A DNA stretch of 64,000 nucleotides from Clostridium peptidivorans (GCF_900205925.1 NZ_OAOD01000014.1:24135-88134); one strand, 5' to 3'. Positions 16,003 to 25,298 are shown, counted from the stretch's first letter. Numbers and translations: made by a program. Notes: generated from the sequence alone by a model not told the origin.

Positions 16003-16839
16003 CTAAAAGGCTATAACTATTCCACCATCATCTGCATATGTTGAACTTAATCCACCCATTTCAACAATAACTATGTCCTTAAAATTATATTTCTTTAATA
16101 CCTCGTCCTTAAAATTTAATGCTTTATCTAGAGCATTACAATGTGCAATTCCAAGTACTTTTTCTTCCAAATTACTGCCCTCTTCTCCAATAATCTCTAC
16201 AAATCTTTTAAAGGCTTTCTTATATCCTCTAGTTTTTTCAACTAATTTTATAGTACCTTCATCTGTAGCTCCCATAATAGGCTTGATGGATAGCATATTT
16301 GCAAATTTAGCAATGACAGGATTTAGTCTTCCCGCTTTTGCTAAATGATCTAAGCTTTCTAATAAGAAAAATGTCTTCATTCCCTTTATATAGCTTGTAA
16401 CCTTTTCTAGGATTTCTATATCACTAAAATTTTTCTTAGCTAATTCATTAATTTTAAGTGCAACTAAAGTTTCTCCAGCTGAAGCACTTAAAGAGTCAAA
16501 TACATGAATAAACTTTTGACCTACTTCCTCTAAAAATATGTTTTTAGCTAAAATAGCACTATTGTAACTTCCGCTTAATTTATTAGATAAGGTCACTACA
16601 AAAACACTTTCATTCCCTTGGTATCTTTTCATATAATCCTCTGGAGATGGGCATGATGTTTTTGGTGAAGTTTCGCACTTATCCATAGTCTCAACATAAT
16701 CTTTTATATTCAGGTTCTCATCATCCACATAACTTTTATCCTGTAATTGCAAAATTAAAGGCGCAATCTCAATATTCATGCTTTCCTTCATTTCCTTTGA
16801 TAAATCACAACTACTATCTGCAACAATTTTTACTGCCAT
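16003..16839 (-). CDS. DegV family fatty-acid-binding protein
   Basis: A 278-residue DegV protein. The family begins MAVKIVADSSCDLSKEM and shows the ligand-head-group loops TSCPSPEDYM and LSGSYNSA, with AGRLNPV and LSIKPIM later. Firmicute DegV/FakB proteins bind a fatty acid and present it to the kinase FakA; a fakA gene is not in the window, so the fatty-acid-kinase role is not proven here. GGGGGAGG precedes the ATG. It stands as a single gene with its own terminator. Confidence 0.88.
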   Translation of the reverse strand: MAVKIVADSSCDLSKEMKESMNIEIAPLILQLQDKSYVDDENLNIKDYVETMDKCETSPKTSCPSPEDYMKRYQGNESVFVVTLSNKLSGSYNSAILAKNIFLEEVGQKFIHVFDSLSASAGETLVALKINELAKKNFSDIEILEKVTSYIKGMKTFFLLESLDHLAKAGRLNPVIAKFANMLSIKPIMGATDEGTIKLVEKTRGYKKAFKRFVEIIGEEGSNLEEKVLGIAHCNALDKALNFKDEVLKKYNFKDIVIVEMGGLSSTYADDGGIVIAF

Positions 16840-17037
16840 AGCTATTCCTCCCCCTTATTTTTTCATAACTAATTATTTCTCTATAAACTAATTGCATTAT
16901 AATTAAATATAATTGTTCTTTATGTATGTTAACTACAAAATTCTACACTTTATTGTATATTATATCATATGAAATACTTAATATTTTCATCAATTTAAAT
17001 TTTAGAGCCGTCTTTTGGGTGAGAATTTAGCATCTTT

Positions 17038-18441
17038 TTAAAGAATTATCTCAACTTTAGTTCCTACTCCACTCTTACTCTTCATATCTATAATACCGTT
17101 ATGTGCTTTTATAATATCCTTTGCTATAGCCATGCCAAGTCCAGAACCTTTATGCCTTTTTCCTGTATTTGTCCCCCTATAATATCTTTCAAAAATATAT
17201 TTTAATTCCTCTTCTTTAATTCCCTTTCCATTATCTATTATAAATATATGAACTCTATCTCTCTTTTCTACTTTAACTTCTATACTAACATTTTTATCAT
17301 TATGAATTATAGCATTATACAGAATATTGGTAACAACTCTTTTTATGAGTATTTCATCTACATCTTTTTCAATAACTTCTCTTGCTGGTAAAAAATTAAT
17401 GTTTACATTGGCAGTTTGAGGATTATTCAAAATATCTATTACAACTCCTCTTACCAAGCTTACAATATTAGTATTTTTTAAGTTTAAAATAAGAACTTTA
17501 TTCTTTAATCTAGTGCTTAAATTTAAATCATCTATAAGTTCTTTTATATAGTTAGATTTATTCTCTATTATTTTGCTGTATTCTCTCACTTCTTCTTTTG
17601 TATAATTATATTTCTCACTAGATAGTGCTTCAGCATATCCTTTTACTGAAACTAATGGTGTTTTTATATCATGAGAAATATTTGATATCCATTCTTCCCT
17701 CATTTTATCTAATTTTTTTCTTTCTTCTTCATTACTTCTAAGTTCTGAAGATAAATTATTTATATTATGGTAAACTTCCTTATAAATTCCTTCTTCTTTT
17801 CTTTCTAAATTATATTCTCCCTCTGAAAGACTTTTGACATCATTTATAATATTTACTAATGGTTTTGTAAGTTTTCTACTAAACAAATACCCAAATAATA
17901 AAGCTATAAAGGAATCAACAAATAAAATCATATACATTCCAAATTTTAAACTATTCCTTAAGTTATAGGAATCATAAGAAATAACATTTCTATGTATCTT
18001 CTCAAATGGAAATGCTATTATATAACTATAACTCCTATCTCCAATGCTCTTTTCTGATAAAAATATGGTGGATGCATCATCTAAAGTATACTTATATGCA
18101 TGTATGAGTTCCATAGGAGTGTAATGATTTCTTATTTTAACGGGCTTTTCATAATTATAAACTTCATTTCCTGTCTCATCTAAAATTTGTATCCAAGCTT
18201 CTTTTTCTTTTAATAGTTTTTTCCCTGTATTATTTATAGATATTCTATCTTTATCTTCTATCAAATACTCTTGGAACTCTCTTGTAAAATCCTCTGGTAA
18301 GGAATAATTAATATCATTTATTATTTTGGTATTATTTTGATTAAATATAAGAATAACTCCTCCAATAATATTAATAACTGCTACAATAATAGAAACTAAT
18401 ACTACAGTTATAATAAATCTGCCTGTTATTTTTAAGTTCAT
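17038..18441 (-). CDS. Sensor histidine kinase of a two-component system
   Basis: A 467-residue membrane kinase. Membrane segments lie near residues 10-33 and 168-188 and bracket a 130-residue external sensor region. HAMP follows (about 188-240, RKLTKPLVNIINDVKSLSEG). The H-box is NISHDIKTPLVSVKGYAEAL, near residue 257. The ATPase has NAIIHND, DNGKGIKEEEL and GSGLGMAIAKD. The regulator gene lies two bases upstream, so the pair is one operon; an ABC-2 transporter lies further upstream behind a terminator-like hairpin. Signal unknown. Confidence 0.9.
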   Translation of the reverse strand: MNLKITGRFIITVVLVSIIVAVINIIGGVILIFNQNNTKIINDINYSLPEDFTREFQEYLIEDKDRISINNTGKKLLKEKEAWIQILDETGNEVYNYEKPVKIRNHYTPMELIHAYKYTLDDASTIFLSEKSIGDRSYSYIIAFPFEKIHRNVISYDSYNLRNSLKFGMYMILFVDSFIALLFGYLFSRKLTKPLVNIINDVKSLSEGEYNLERKEEGIYKEVYHNINNLSSELRSNEEERKKLDKMREEWISNISHDIKTPLVSVKGYAEALSSEKYNYTKEEVREYSKIIENKSNYIKELIDDLNLSTRLKNKVLILNLKNTNIVSLVRGVVIDILNNPQTANVNINFLPAREVIEKDVDEILIKRVVTNILYNAIIHNDKNVSIEVKVEKRDRVHIFIIDNGKGIKEEELKYIFERYYRGTNTGKRHKGSGLGMAIAKDIIKAHNGIIDMKSKSGVGTKVEIIL

Positions 18442-18443
18442 AT

Positions 18444-19160
18444 CTATTCATCCTTTAAAATAAATTTATATCCTAAGCCTTTTATATTAATAATATACTT
18501 TGGATTAGATGGATCCTCTTCAATTCTCTCCCTTAATCTTCTTACATGTACCATTATAGTGTTGTCAAACCCTATATAATCTTCTCCCCAAACTTCACTG
18601 CATAATTTTTCCTTGCTCATAATTTGATTAGGATGCCTTGCCATATACAAAAACATTTTATATTCTTTGGGTTTTAATTCTATTAGTTCTCCATTTTTCC
18701 TAACCTCTATTTTTTCTTCATCTATTTGAAAAGGTCCAAGATTCAATATAGTATTCTTATTTTCATCTTTATCATTATAACTACTTCTTCTTAAATGAGC
18801 TTTTATTCTATATGCTACTTCCTTAGTACTAAAAGGTTTTGTTATATAATCATCTCCCCCTAATGCAAAACCTAGTACTCTATCAATTTCTTCAGTTTTT
18901 GCTGATATAAATAAAATAGGAACATTAGATGTTTCTCTGATTTTTTTGCAAACCTCGTATCCTTCCTCATCAGGCAGCATAATATCTAAAAGAATAATAT
19001 CTGGATTAACTCTTTTAAATAAGGTAAATCCACTTTCTGCTTCCTCTGCTGTATATATATTTTCAAAACCTTCTTTTTTTAACACCATAGATAATAGATT
19101 CAATATATCCTCTTCATCATCAATTATTAATATCTTTTTTTTACTTAATGACATTTCCAT
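18444..19160 (-). CDS. OmpR/PhoB family response regulator
   Basis: A 238-residue regulator: receiver domain (IDDEED acid pocket, phospho-acceptor Asp in ILLDIMLPDEEG, Lys in DYITKPFS) and a C-terminal winged helix (GEDYIGFDNTIMVHVRRLRE). I start it at ATG 19160 (MEMSLSKKKIL), eight bases after GGAG; an ATG six codons earlier spans the ribosome binding site. It is cotranscribed with the kinase at 17038-18441. The neighbouring ABC transporter is a plausible target by position only. Confidence 0.9.
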   Translation of the reverse strand: MEMSLSKKKILIIDDEEDILNLLSMVLKKEGFENIYTAEEAESGFTLFKRVNPDIILLDIMLPDEEGYEVCKKIRETSNVPILFISAKTEEIDRVLGFALGGDDYITKPFSTKEVAYRIKAHLRRSSYNDKDENKNTILNLGPFQIDEEKIEVRKNGELIELKPKEYKMFLYMARHPNQIMSKEKLCSEVWGEDYIGFDNTIMVHVRRLRERIEEDPSNPKYIINIKGLGYKFILKDE

Positions 19161-19230
19161 ATTAAACACTCCTGTCATATTTTAATATTATTATTCCAAT
19201 AACTGAGCACTTATATTAAATATACCATGA

Positions 19231-19267
19231 AAGAAGAACCAAACAATATTTTAGTTTGGTTCTTCTT
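19231..19267. terminator. Hairpin terminator between ABC operon and two-component pair
   Basis: AAGAAGAACCAAAC pairs perfectly with GTTTGGTTCTTCTT. The tail on the minus strand is short in T, so some read-through into the regulator gene is possible. Confidence 0.7.
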
Positions 19268-19273
19268 TTCATC

Positions 19274-20038
19274 TTATTTTTTATTTTCTTTAGTAAATGC
19301 ATTATATGTTAATCTAGGAAAAATTAAATAACTCACTATAAATATTATCCCTTGAATTACTATTACCCATAAGCTTGCGTTATACTTAATTAACTGTGAA
19401 GACATCATTCCCCATAGCGGAGTTATAACAATAAATTTACTAGGTAAAATATTTTCTAATATATATGGAATTCCCATAATCAAACCACCAAAAACAAATG
19501 GCATGGAAGCCGATTTACTTATAGCTGATAAATATAAACCTAGTTGTGAGAAGAAAAAAGAGCCTATAATTACTGTAATAATTACTATTATCATCATTTG
19601 AAGTACATTTAAATTTGAATTTGCTCCTTTGAAGTACCAAAGATTTTTTATAGGCATATCTAAATCCTTAAAATTTGCTTTTCTAATTCCATCTAAATAT
19701 ATTATTATCACTAGAGATAGATTTACTATAGAAGCTGCTATACCAGCTCCTATTCCCTTGGCTATAACTAACTTTTTCTTTCCATTTTCTGTGGTATTTA
19801 TTAAATCGCTCATATTAGAATCATACTCTACAGTATATGCACCAGACAAAATCATAAACATAATAAGACCCATTATAGGAGTATATCCATAACTTTTATA
19901 AAAAGCATCTGCATAAATTTCACTTATAGTACCATTGTGAATTAATAACATTCCTAAAAATAGTGAGGCTACCCAGGTTATCAAAACACTTTTCTTACAT
20001 AACATTTTTCTTAATTCTGCTTTTATAAGTGTACCCAT
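19274..20038 (-). CDS. ABC-2 type transporter permease
   Basis: A 254-residue protein with six membrane segments that begins with the cytoplasmic LIKAELRKMLCKKSVLITW element common in ABC-2 permeases. A conserved-looking GAYTVEYDSNMSDLINTTENG loop follows segment 2. AGGAGG precedes the ATG. It is the last of three genes (permease, ATPase, permease) spaced by 3-17 bases, making a heterodimeric exporter. The cargo is unknown; antimicrobial peptide export or resistance is typical for such sets beside a two-component system. Confidence 0.82.
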   Translation of the reverse strand: MGTLIKAELRKMLCKKSVLITWVASLFLGMLLIHNGTISEIYADAFYKSYGYTPIMGLIMFMILSGAYTVEYDSNMSDLINTTENGKKKLVIAKGIGAGIAASIVNLSLVIIIYLDGIRKANFKDLDMPIKNLWYFKGANSNLNVLQMMIIVIITVIIGSFFFSQLGLYLSAISKSASMPFVFGGLIMGIPYILENILPSKFIVITPLWGMMSSQLIKYNASLWVIVIQGIIFIVSYLIFPRLTYNAFTKENKK

Positions 20039-20041
20039 TTA

Positions 20042-20929
20042 TTATACCTCCCTTGTGTTTTCTAAATCGAAATAAAACATATAAACATCCTCAAATTTTG
20101 CTTCTATAACCTCTGCATTTTCATAAGGTATGCTTTTATCGCTTACAATTCTAAGTTCAGTAAAATCTATTCCACGTTGAAGATTTACTACCTTATATTT
20201 ATTTTGTATTTCTGCTAATTGATTTTCATCATTAGTTCTTATTCTATATACTTTTCCATTCATATCAGATAGAATTTCTCTATGGCTTCCCTTCATAATT
20301 ATTTCACCATTTTTTATCATAATAGTTTCTTTTGCTATAGATTCTATATCGGAAATAATATGAGTTGAAAGTATTATTATCTTATCTTTTGATATCTCTG
20401 ATAATAGATTTCTAAATCTTGTTCTCTCTTGAGGATCCAATCCTGCTGTAGGCTCGTCTAGTATTATAATCTTAGGGTCATTTAGTAGCACCTGAGCAAT
20501 GCCCACTCTTCTTTTCATTCCTCCTGAAAACTTTCCAACAGCCTTATTTCTTACATCATATAATCCAACTAAATTTAATAGTTCATCTATTTTTTTATCT
20601 ACTTCCCTTTTATCTAAGCCTTTTAATGCTGCTACATACTGTAAAAACTTCTTAGCTGAAAAGTTTTTGTAAACTCCAAACTCTTGTGGTAAATAACCTA
20701 TAACCCCTCTGTATCTATCTTCTATACTATAAATATTTTTACCATTGTAAATTATCTCTCCACTTGTAGGCTTAATTAATGTAGTTATTTGTTTCATTAG
20801 AGTTGTTTTACCTGCTCCATTAGGTCCTAAAAGTCCATATACTCCATTCTCCAATGTAAGTGTTATATTATTATTTGCTTTTTTCCTTTCATAGCTTTTA
20901 GTTAAGTTTTTTATTTCAAGTTTATTCAT
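20042..20929 (-). CDS. ABC transporter ATP-binding protein
   Basis: A 295-residue ATPase with Walker A GPNGAGKTT near residue 35, Q-loop GYLPQEFGVYKNFS, signature FSGGMKRRVGIAQ and Walker B IIILDEPTAGLDP, then the H-loop STHIISD. The C-terminal 80 residues form the extension seen in ABC-2 drug/peptide exporters. GGAGG precedes the ATG. It lies between the two permease genes and energises them. Confidence 0.93.
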   Translation of the reverse strand: MNKLEIKNLTKSYERKKANNNITLTLENGVYGLLGPNGAGKTTLMKQITTLIKPTSGEIIYNGKNIYSIEDRYRGVIGYLPQEFGVYKNFSAKKFLQYVAALKGLDKREVDKKIDELLNLVGLYDVRNKAVGKFSGGMKRRVGIAQVLLNDPKIIILDEPTAGLDPQERTRFRNLLSEISKDKIIILSTHIISDIESIAKETIMIKNGEIIMKGSHREILSDMNGKVYRIRTNDENQLAEIQNKYKVVNLQRGIDFTELRIVSDKSIPYENAEVIEAKFEDVYMFYFDLENTREV

Positions 20930-20946
20930 AATTAATTCCTCCTATT

Positions 20947-21786
20947 TTATCTTGTTATAAACTTTTTAAAGGTAATTGTGCATAAAAATATTCCTGTAAA
21001 TAAAGTACCTATTAAAATACTCATGCATAAATTTGTTATATCTAAACTCATATTAAATATTTTTAATGTTCCAGAATAAACTCCAGCGAATTCCTGAAAG
21101 TTGAATATTAAGTCTACATAATTAATTTTTGAGAATATCAGTAATACTGTCTTTGGCAGCCATTTAATTAAAGTTATTACTTTACCTAAAAATATGAAGA
21201 TTAAAAATCCGCTTGTAGATTGAATAGAATTTTTAGTAATAAATGAAATTAAGCTTGCGAGCACTCCTAAGGTTGTAAGAATTATAAGGATAATACCTAT
21301 TTTAAGTAGTATAAATCCGTATATTGTATAGCCCTCTTTAACTAAAAATGGATTGTCCAATATTTTTATAGCCTGTAACCCTCCATTAATGGGTTTTCCG
21401 TACTGTATATATGTGATTATAAATTGTGCTGCTAAATACACAGCATATAAAATTGTTGGGACTCCTATACTTAAAGCTAATTTTGAATACAAAACTTTGT
21501 TTTTATTTCTTGATGATAAAATCAAATTATCCACAGTTGATATAATCTCATCTGTATAGATGTTTGAAAAAACGTTTATTATGATAATAAGCATAATAAA
21601 TGTCATAAGTGGATGAAATGCTCTATAGTTAAATACCTTCCAAAAATCAACACTATTTTTATAATGACTTACCACTTCTAATTGTGGTTTCATAAATATC
21701 ATAGATGTACAAAGGATAAAAAATAATATTAAAGCAATTCTTCCATTTTTTGATTTAAGTATTTTTTTTATTTCCCACGTGATCAT
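20947..21786 (-). CDS. ABC-2 type transporter permease
   Basis: A 279-residue permease with a short cytoplasmic ITWEIKKILKSKNGR start, a first membrane segment near residue 17-33 and a LSSRNKNKVLYSKLALSIG loop like its partner at 19274-20038. About six membrane segments are visible. AGGAGG precedes the ATG. It is the first gene of the three-gene transporter operon. Confidence 0.82.
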   Translation of the reverse strand: MITWEIKKILKSKNGRIALILFFILCTSMIFMKPQLEVVSHYKNSVDFWKVFNYRAFHPLMTFIMLIIIINVFSNIYTDEIISTVDNLILSSRNKNKVLYSKLALSIGVPTILYAVYLAAQFIITYIQYGKPINGGLQAIKILDNPFLVKEGYTIYGFILLKIGIILIILTTLGVLASLISFITKNSIQSTSGFLIFIFLGKVITLIKWLPKTVLLIFSKINYVDLIFNFQEFAGVYSGTLKIFNMSLDITNLCMSILIGTLFTGIFLCTITFKKFITR

Positions 21787-21921
21787 TATTTCTTCCTCCT
21801 GTGTTTTCTTGACTACAAAAATATTTTAACTCCCCAAACTTAATCCTTGATAACCTGAATCTTAATTAAACCTTACAATTATAAAACTTCTGTTATTCTC
21901 TAAAATTCCACAAAATAATAG

Positions 21922-21953
21922 AGGTAGGTTGTAAATTACTACACAACCTACCT
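21922..21953. terminator. Terminator after traX
   Basis: AGGTAGGTTGT and ACAACCTACCT form an 11-bp perfect stem with T-rich tails on either strand. It lies six bases from the traX stop. Confidence 0.75.
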
Positions 21954-21958
21954 TTATT

Positions 21959-22749
21959 TTATTTATTCATAATGTAGCATGAAATAATGTAAAAGATATA
22001 TATATGAGCTGGATAGAATATGTAAAACAAATACTTCATTCCCTTTCCTTTTTTCTCATTATACAAGTAGAATAGTGGAGCTGCAAAAACCATCATCCAT
22101 TGATAATTTGCAAAGAATAATCCTTTAATACTAAGTTCCCCCGTAAATGCAATAGCTAAACTTATTATTACATATACAATTATTAATTTTTTTCTATCTC
22201 TTCTTAGTAAATATATTACTATCCCTATAATTACAAATACAGGTCCCCCTTCAACAAAAAGAGGTGTTGGAATAACAAAAATCAAATACATTAAGGTTTC
22301 TATATTCATAATCATAAATATTCCTAGAGCTATAGGTAGTATGAATGCTACCATACCTAAAAATATTTTCAATGCATCTTTTTCTTTTATTGCCTTTGTT
22401 ATAAAATCTATAATGCATAGATATACAGTAATGATAAATAAAGTAGTAAATATATTATTCATTAATCCCAAAGAATCTGTTCTCTTAAAATAATTAGGAA
22501 TCAAGTAATTTCCTGCATTCATTACAATTGAACCCAAATATAGCCTAAGCATGTACTTTTTTTACTTCGAGTATGTGTATACCCTTCTACTGTCATAAAT
22601 ATAAATATAGGTGCTACTATTCTTCCTACCCAATTAAAAGCTACAGGAATATCCCCTGCAAAATTAAAAAATTCATGAATGTGATCAAATATCATAAGTA
22701 ATAGTCCGATTATTTTTAATTGAAATCCTGTAAGTCCTTTTTCTTTCAT
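21959..22749 (-). pseudogene. TraX family membrane protein, interrupted by a one-base frameshift
   Basis: The first part (22749 to about 22557) reads MKEKGLTGFQLKIIGLLLMI, then FDHIHEFF and VGRIVAPIFIFMTVEGYTHT, the usual start of TraX-type proteins, which in conjugative plasmids acetylate pilin but in Firmicutes are of unknown role. The second part continues in another frame as YMLRLYLGSIVMNAGNYLIP, with five more membrane segments. The switch falls at a run of seven A on the coding strand (22563-22557): with eight A the codons read AAA AAA AAG TAC ATG and give one open frame of 263 residues. GAGGGAG precedes the ATG. It may be a true pseudogene, a slippage-controlled gene or a sequencing error. 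Confidence 0.82.
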
Positions 22750-22861
22750 TTATTACACTCCCTCTATAATTATCATTTCAATTCAATTATAGAGAAACAA
22801 ACTTAACTCATGATAACTGTAATATTAAATAAACCTTACAATTTATTATATAATACAAAAA

Positions 22862-22886
22862 AAGAACCACCTTTATGGTAGTTCTT
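22862..22886 (-). terminator. Terminator after the NifX/NifB-like gene
   Basis: AAGAACTACC and GGTGGTTCTT pair on the minus strand around a five-base loop and are followed by a run of T. Confidence 0.8.
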
Positions 22887-22899
22887 CTTTTCTTCTCTA

Positions 22900-23259
22900 T
22901 TAATTATGGTGATGCTCTCCATGATGATGATTACACATAGTCTGCTTATCTTGTAGATTACCTTTTATATATTCATTAACTATATCTTCAATTTTACCTG
23001 AAGCCCCTCTTATAACTTTAAATCCTTTTTCTTCTAAAGAATTGTAAGCTCCTGCTCCTATTCCTCCAGTAATAACTAAAGAAATTCCTTCATCCTCAAG
23101 CAAAGCAGCAAGTCCACCATGATTATGCTGTAAGCTTTCTGCAGAAATTTCTTTAGTATCTATAACCTTATTTTCATCTAATGTTATAATAGCAAAGCTT
23201 CTGCTTCTTCCAAAATGTTGATTTAGTACTTCTCCATCTTTTGGCATTGCAATTTTCAT
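22900..23259 (-). CDS. Dinitrogenase iron-molybdenum cofactor family protein (NifX/NifB C-terminal-like)
   Basis: A 119-residue single-domain protein. MKIAMPKDGEVLNQHFGRSR is the standard start of the family, with the conserved HFG, and VITGGIGAGAYNSLEEKG is its second hallmark. The C-terminus ends in a histidine cluster (CNHHHGEHHHN) likely to bind metal. Stand-alone members are widespread in anaerobes lacking nitrogenase and are thought to hold iron-sulfur or metal-cofactor precursors. No nif genes are visible. It follows the DUF2284 gene on the same strand after 60 bases. Confidence 0.88.
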   Translation of the reverse strand: MKIAMPKDGEVLNQHFGRSRSFAIITLDENKVIDTKEISAESLQHNHGGLAALLEDEGISLVITGGIGAGAYNSLEEKGFKVIRGASGKIEDIVNEYIKGNLQDKQTMCNHHHGEHHHN

Positions 23260-23319
23260 GTTTATTACCTCCGAATAAAATAATGATTTATATTTTATAT
23301 TATTAGTTTTATTATGGTT

Positions 23320-23895
23320 TTAAATCTCTATTGTAACATCCTTGGAATTTGTTAAAAAACCGCTAACAAGTGTGTAGTATTCTGGTAGTTTACCATCCTT
23401 TGCCCACTGAAGTTCTATACCTAGTAATTTACTTAATGTCTTTCCTACATCTCCCCCAATGGATTCTATAGAATATCGCATCTTATCAGGATAAATGCAA
23501 GGTTTGTCCATTTGTCTTTGACATTTCGGACAAAGCTTGCAGCTTCCTGCAGACAGACTAATGCCACCTGGATAATTTTCTTCTAGCTTCCAAACCTTCT
23601 CCGCTAAAACTTTCTTTTCCCTTAAAAGAGCTTCTTCCATTTGCTTTTTTACTGAGTCTTTATCCTCTATACTGTTAATCATATCTTTATCAAATATAAT
23701 CTTTGTTCCTATTATGTAAACATATTTATACTTTTTCCATAACCCTTCAGCATCAAAATTAAATTCTGGACAAGACCAATTTCTCCCGTAACTATCACAT
23801 TTTTTACAGTAACCTAAAAACTTAGGTACGTCCACATAATTTTCAATATAATCCTCTGTTGTTGTCATGACTACATGAGACTTTATTTTATACAT
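23320..23895 (-). CDS. DUF2284 cysteine-rich metal-binding protein
   Basis: A 191-residue protein with the DUF2284 cysteine arrangement: CKKCDSYGRNWSCPEF near residue 30 and SCKLCPKCQRQMDKPCIYPD near residue 130, consistent with an iron-sulfur cluster or zinc. GGAGGG precedes the ATG. The middle is helical and charged. The family is found in anaerobes and has no assigned reaction. Its neighbour also handles metal cofactors, which may hint at a shared redox role. Confidence 0.85.
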   Translation of the reverse strand: MYKIKSHVVMTTTEDYIENYVDVPKFLGYCKKCDSYGRNWSCPEFNFDAEGLWKKYKYVYIIGTKIIFDKDMINSIEDKDSVKKQMEEALLREKKVLAEKVWKLEENYPGGISLSAGSCKLCPKCQRQMDKPCIYPDKMRYSIESIGGDVGKTLSKLLGIELQWAKDGKLPEYYTLVSGFLTNSKDVTIEI

Positions 23896-24002
23896 TTGTA
23901 ACCCTCCTATATAAAGACTTACTTATAGTATTCTACATAAAACAGATGTAACCTTCATAAAACTTATAAATTTATTTCATTCGTCAATAACTATATTTAT
24001 AT

Positions 24003-24035
24003 AAAAAGCGACTGATTTTTATCAATCGCTTTTTT
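24003..24035 (-). terminator. Terminator at the end of the coat gene cluster
   Basis: AAAAAGCGATTGAT and the complementary ATCAGTCGCTTTTT pair on the minus strand. It is downstream of the coiled-coil gene at 24054-24353. Confidence 0.75.
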
Positions 24036-24053
24036 TCACTAAACCTTTTAGTT

Positions 24054-24353
24054 CTATATATAAGTGTTATTTGTGCCTATGCTGTGTAACATACTTGATA
24101 ACTGATTTAGCTGACTACTAGCTTTAGCTTCTGCATCTGCTAATTGCTGAAGGTTTTCAGCTGCCATTTTTTCAGCATTACTTAACTGTTGAAGTAATTC
24201 CTGATTTTTTCTCGTAGCTTGAGCAAGGTTTTGAAGCATTTCCTTATTATTTCTTTCGGATTGTTCAAGCTGCTGAATTATTTGCGTTGCATCATTTACG
24301 TTTTTTATACCTATGATTCCTTGATTGTTATTTATGTTATTATTTTGCATCAT
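24054..24353 (-). CDS. Hypothetical coiled-coil protein in spore coat cluster
   Basis: A 99-residue protein I do not recognise. An Asn-rich start (MQNNNINNNQG) is followed by a repeated helical pattern of about 11 residues from residue 25 to 92 (NKEMLQNLAQA, NQELLQQLSNA, AAENLQQLADA, ASSQLNQLSSM), which predicts a long coiled coil. AAAGGAG precedes two ATG codons. Position at the end of a spore coat cluster and small Asn/Gln-rich composition suggest a structural spore protein; this is inference. Confidence 0.6.
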   Translation of the reverse strand: MMQNNNINNNQGIIGIKNVNDATQIIQQLEQSERNNKEMLQNLAQATRKNQELLQQLSNAEKMAAENLQQLADAEAKASSQLNQLSSMLHSIGTNNTYI

Positions 24354-24433
24354 AATATTATCTCCTTTAAGCTTTACTATCTTATAAAAGTTAATTTACG
24401 TACTCTTAGAGCCTACTCTCTAACTTTTATATC

Positions 24434-24724
24434 TTATTGACTTAAGTCCTGTGATTTCTCATAATCCTTCTTAATTTGTTCTACTGGCTCATCATAAGCT
24501 GGATACCAGCCTTTTTTTATAACCATATCGGATAGTTCAAAGTGTTCATCTACAGCTGTGTTTAACTGCTGTCCTAACATTTCTCTTAACTTAGGATTAA
24601 CAGCTTCTGCCGCTGCCGCTGCTAAAGAAGTTACACCAAACTTTGAGTCTTTTATCATATCTTGAGCAATATCCTTACCCTCTAATTTATTATCATTTCC
24701 CAAAACCATATTCCAAAAGCCCAT
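24434..24724 (-). CDS. CotF-like spore coat protein (second cassette)
   Basis: A 96-residue CotF-family protein: KDIAQDMIKDSKFGVTSLAA, then AAAEAVNPKLREMLGQQLN and HFELSDMVIKKGWYPAYDEP. It closely parallels the protein at 25017-25298. The start is ATG 24724 (MGFWNMVLG), eight bases after GGAGG; the upstream GTG is part of the leader. It overlaps nothing and follows its short partner gene by 12 bases. Such proteins are four-helix, ferritin-like coat components made in the mother cell. Confidence 0.82.
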   Translation of the reverse strand: MGFWNMVLGNDNKLEGKDIAQDMIKDSKFGVTSLAAAAAEAVNPKLREMLGQQLNTAVDEHFELSDMVIKKGWYPAYDEPVEQIKKDYEKSQDLSQ

Positions 24725-24736
24725 TTTAAACACCTC

Positions 24737-24955
24737 CTACTGTACATTTAAATTATCTTCAATAAAAGTTCCCATTGAATCTATATTATCTTTCTTATTA
24801 ACTAAGCATCTTTTCATAAATGACTTCAAATCATCATCGTCTACCATAGCCATGCTTGCCTGTATTTTTTTTGCTCCTATAAGATTGGTGTCCATTAACT
24901 CTCTTAATTCTAACATTTCATGTGGGGCTAAGTTATTTTTATTATTCATCTCCAT
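24737..24955 (-). CDS. Small spore coat-associated protein (partner of CotF, second cassette)
   Basis: A 72-residue helical protein with LAPHEMLELRELMDTNLIGA and KKIQASMAMVDDDDLKSFMK. It aligns over most of its length with the protein at 25315-25560 (both have LAPHE, EXRE, a KKxxASMxMVxDxxLKSxM core). GGAGG precedes the ATG. It resembles the N-terminal half of longer CotF proteins, so the two-gene unit may be a split coat protein. Confidence 0.72.
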   Translation of the reverse strand: MEMNNKNNLAPHEMLELRELMDTNLIGAKKIQASMAMVDDDDLKSFMKRCLVNKKDNIDSMGTFIEDNLNVQ

Positions 24956-25016
24956 ATCCTCACCTCCAAATTATTATGTATCTTAATATATAAATAAATC
25001 TTAATTATTTTAGTAT

Positions 25017-25298
25017 TTATTGAGTCATTGTATTAGCACCTGACAAGCCCTGCTGAAGTTCCTGTTGAAGCTGCTGCTCAGGATTTTCATATGCATTATA
25101 CCAGCCCTTATTAATTGCCATATCAGATAATCTATAATGAGAATTAATACAATTATTCAGTTCGCTTTTAAGAGTATCTCTTAACTGTGGATTTGTTGTC
25201 TCTGTAAGTACTTTTGCTAAAGTTGCTATTGTTCCCTTTGAACTTGCTAATAAGTCAAGAGCTATATCCTTTTCTTTTAATGTATTATTTTGTGTCAT
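25017..25298 (-). CDS. CotF-like spore coat protein (first cassette)
   Basis: A 93-residue CotF-family protein: LKEKDIALDLLASSKGTIAT, NPQLRDTLKSELNNCINSHY and RLSDMAINKGWYNAYENPEQ, with a Gln-rich tail. The start is ATG 25298 (MTQNNTLKE) after GGAGAG; the longer frame would overlap the upstream gene. It pairs with the short gene at 25315-25560, 16 bases upstream. Confidence 0.82.
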   Translation of the reverse strand: MTQNNTLKEKDIALDLLASSKGTIATLAKVLTETTNPQLRDTLKSELNNCINSHYRLSDMAINKGWYNAYENPEQQLQQELQQGLSGANTMTQ

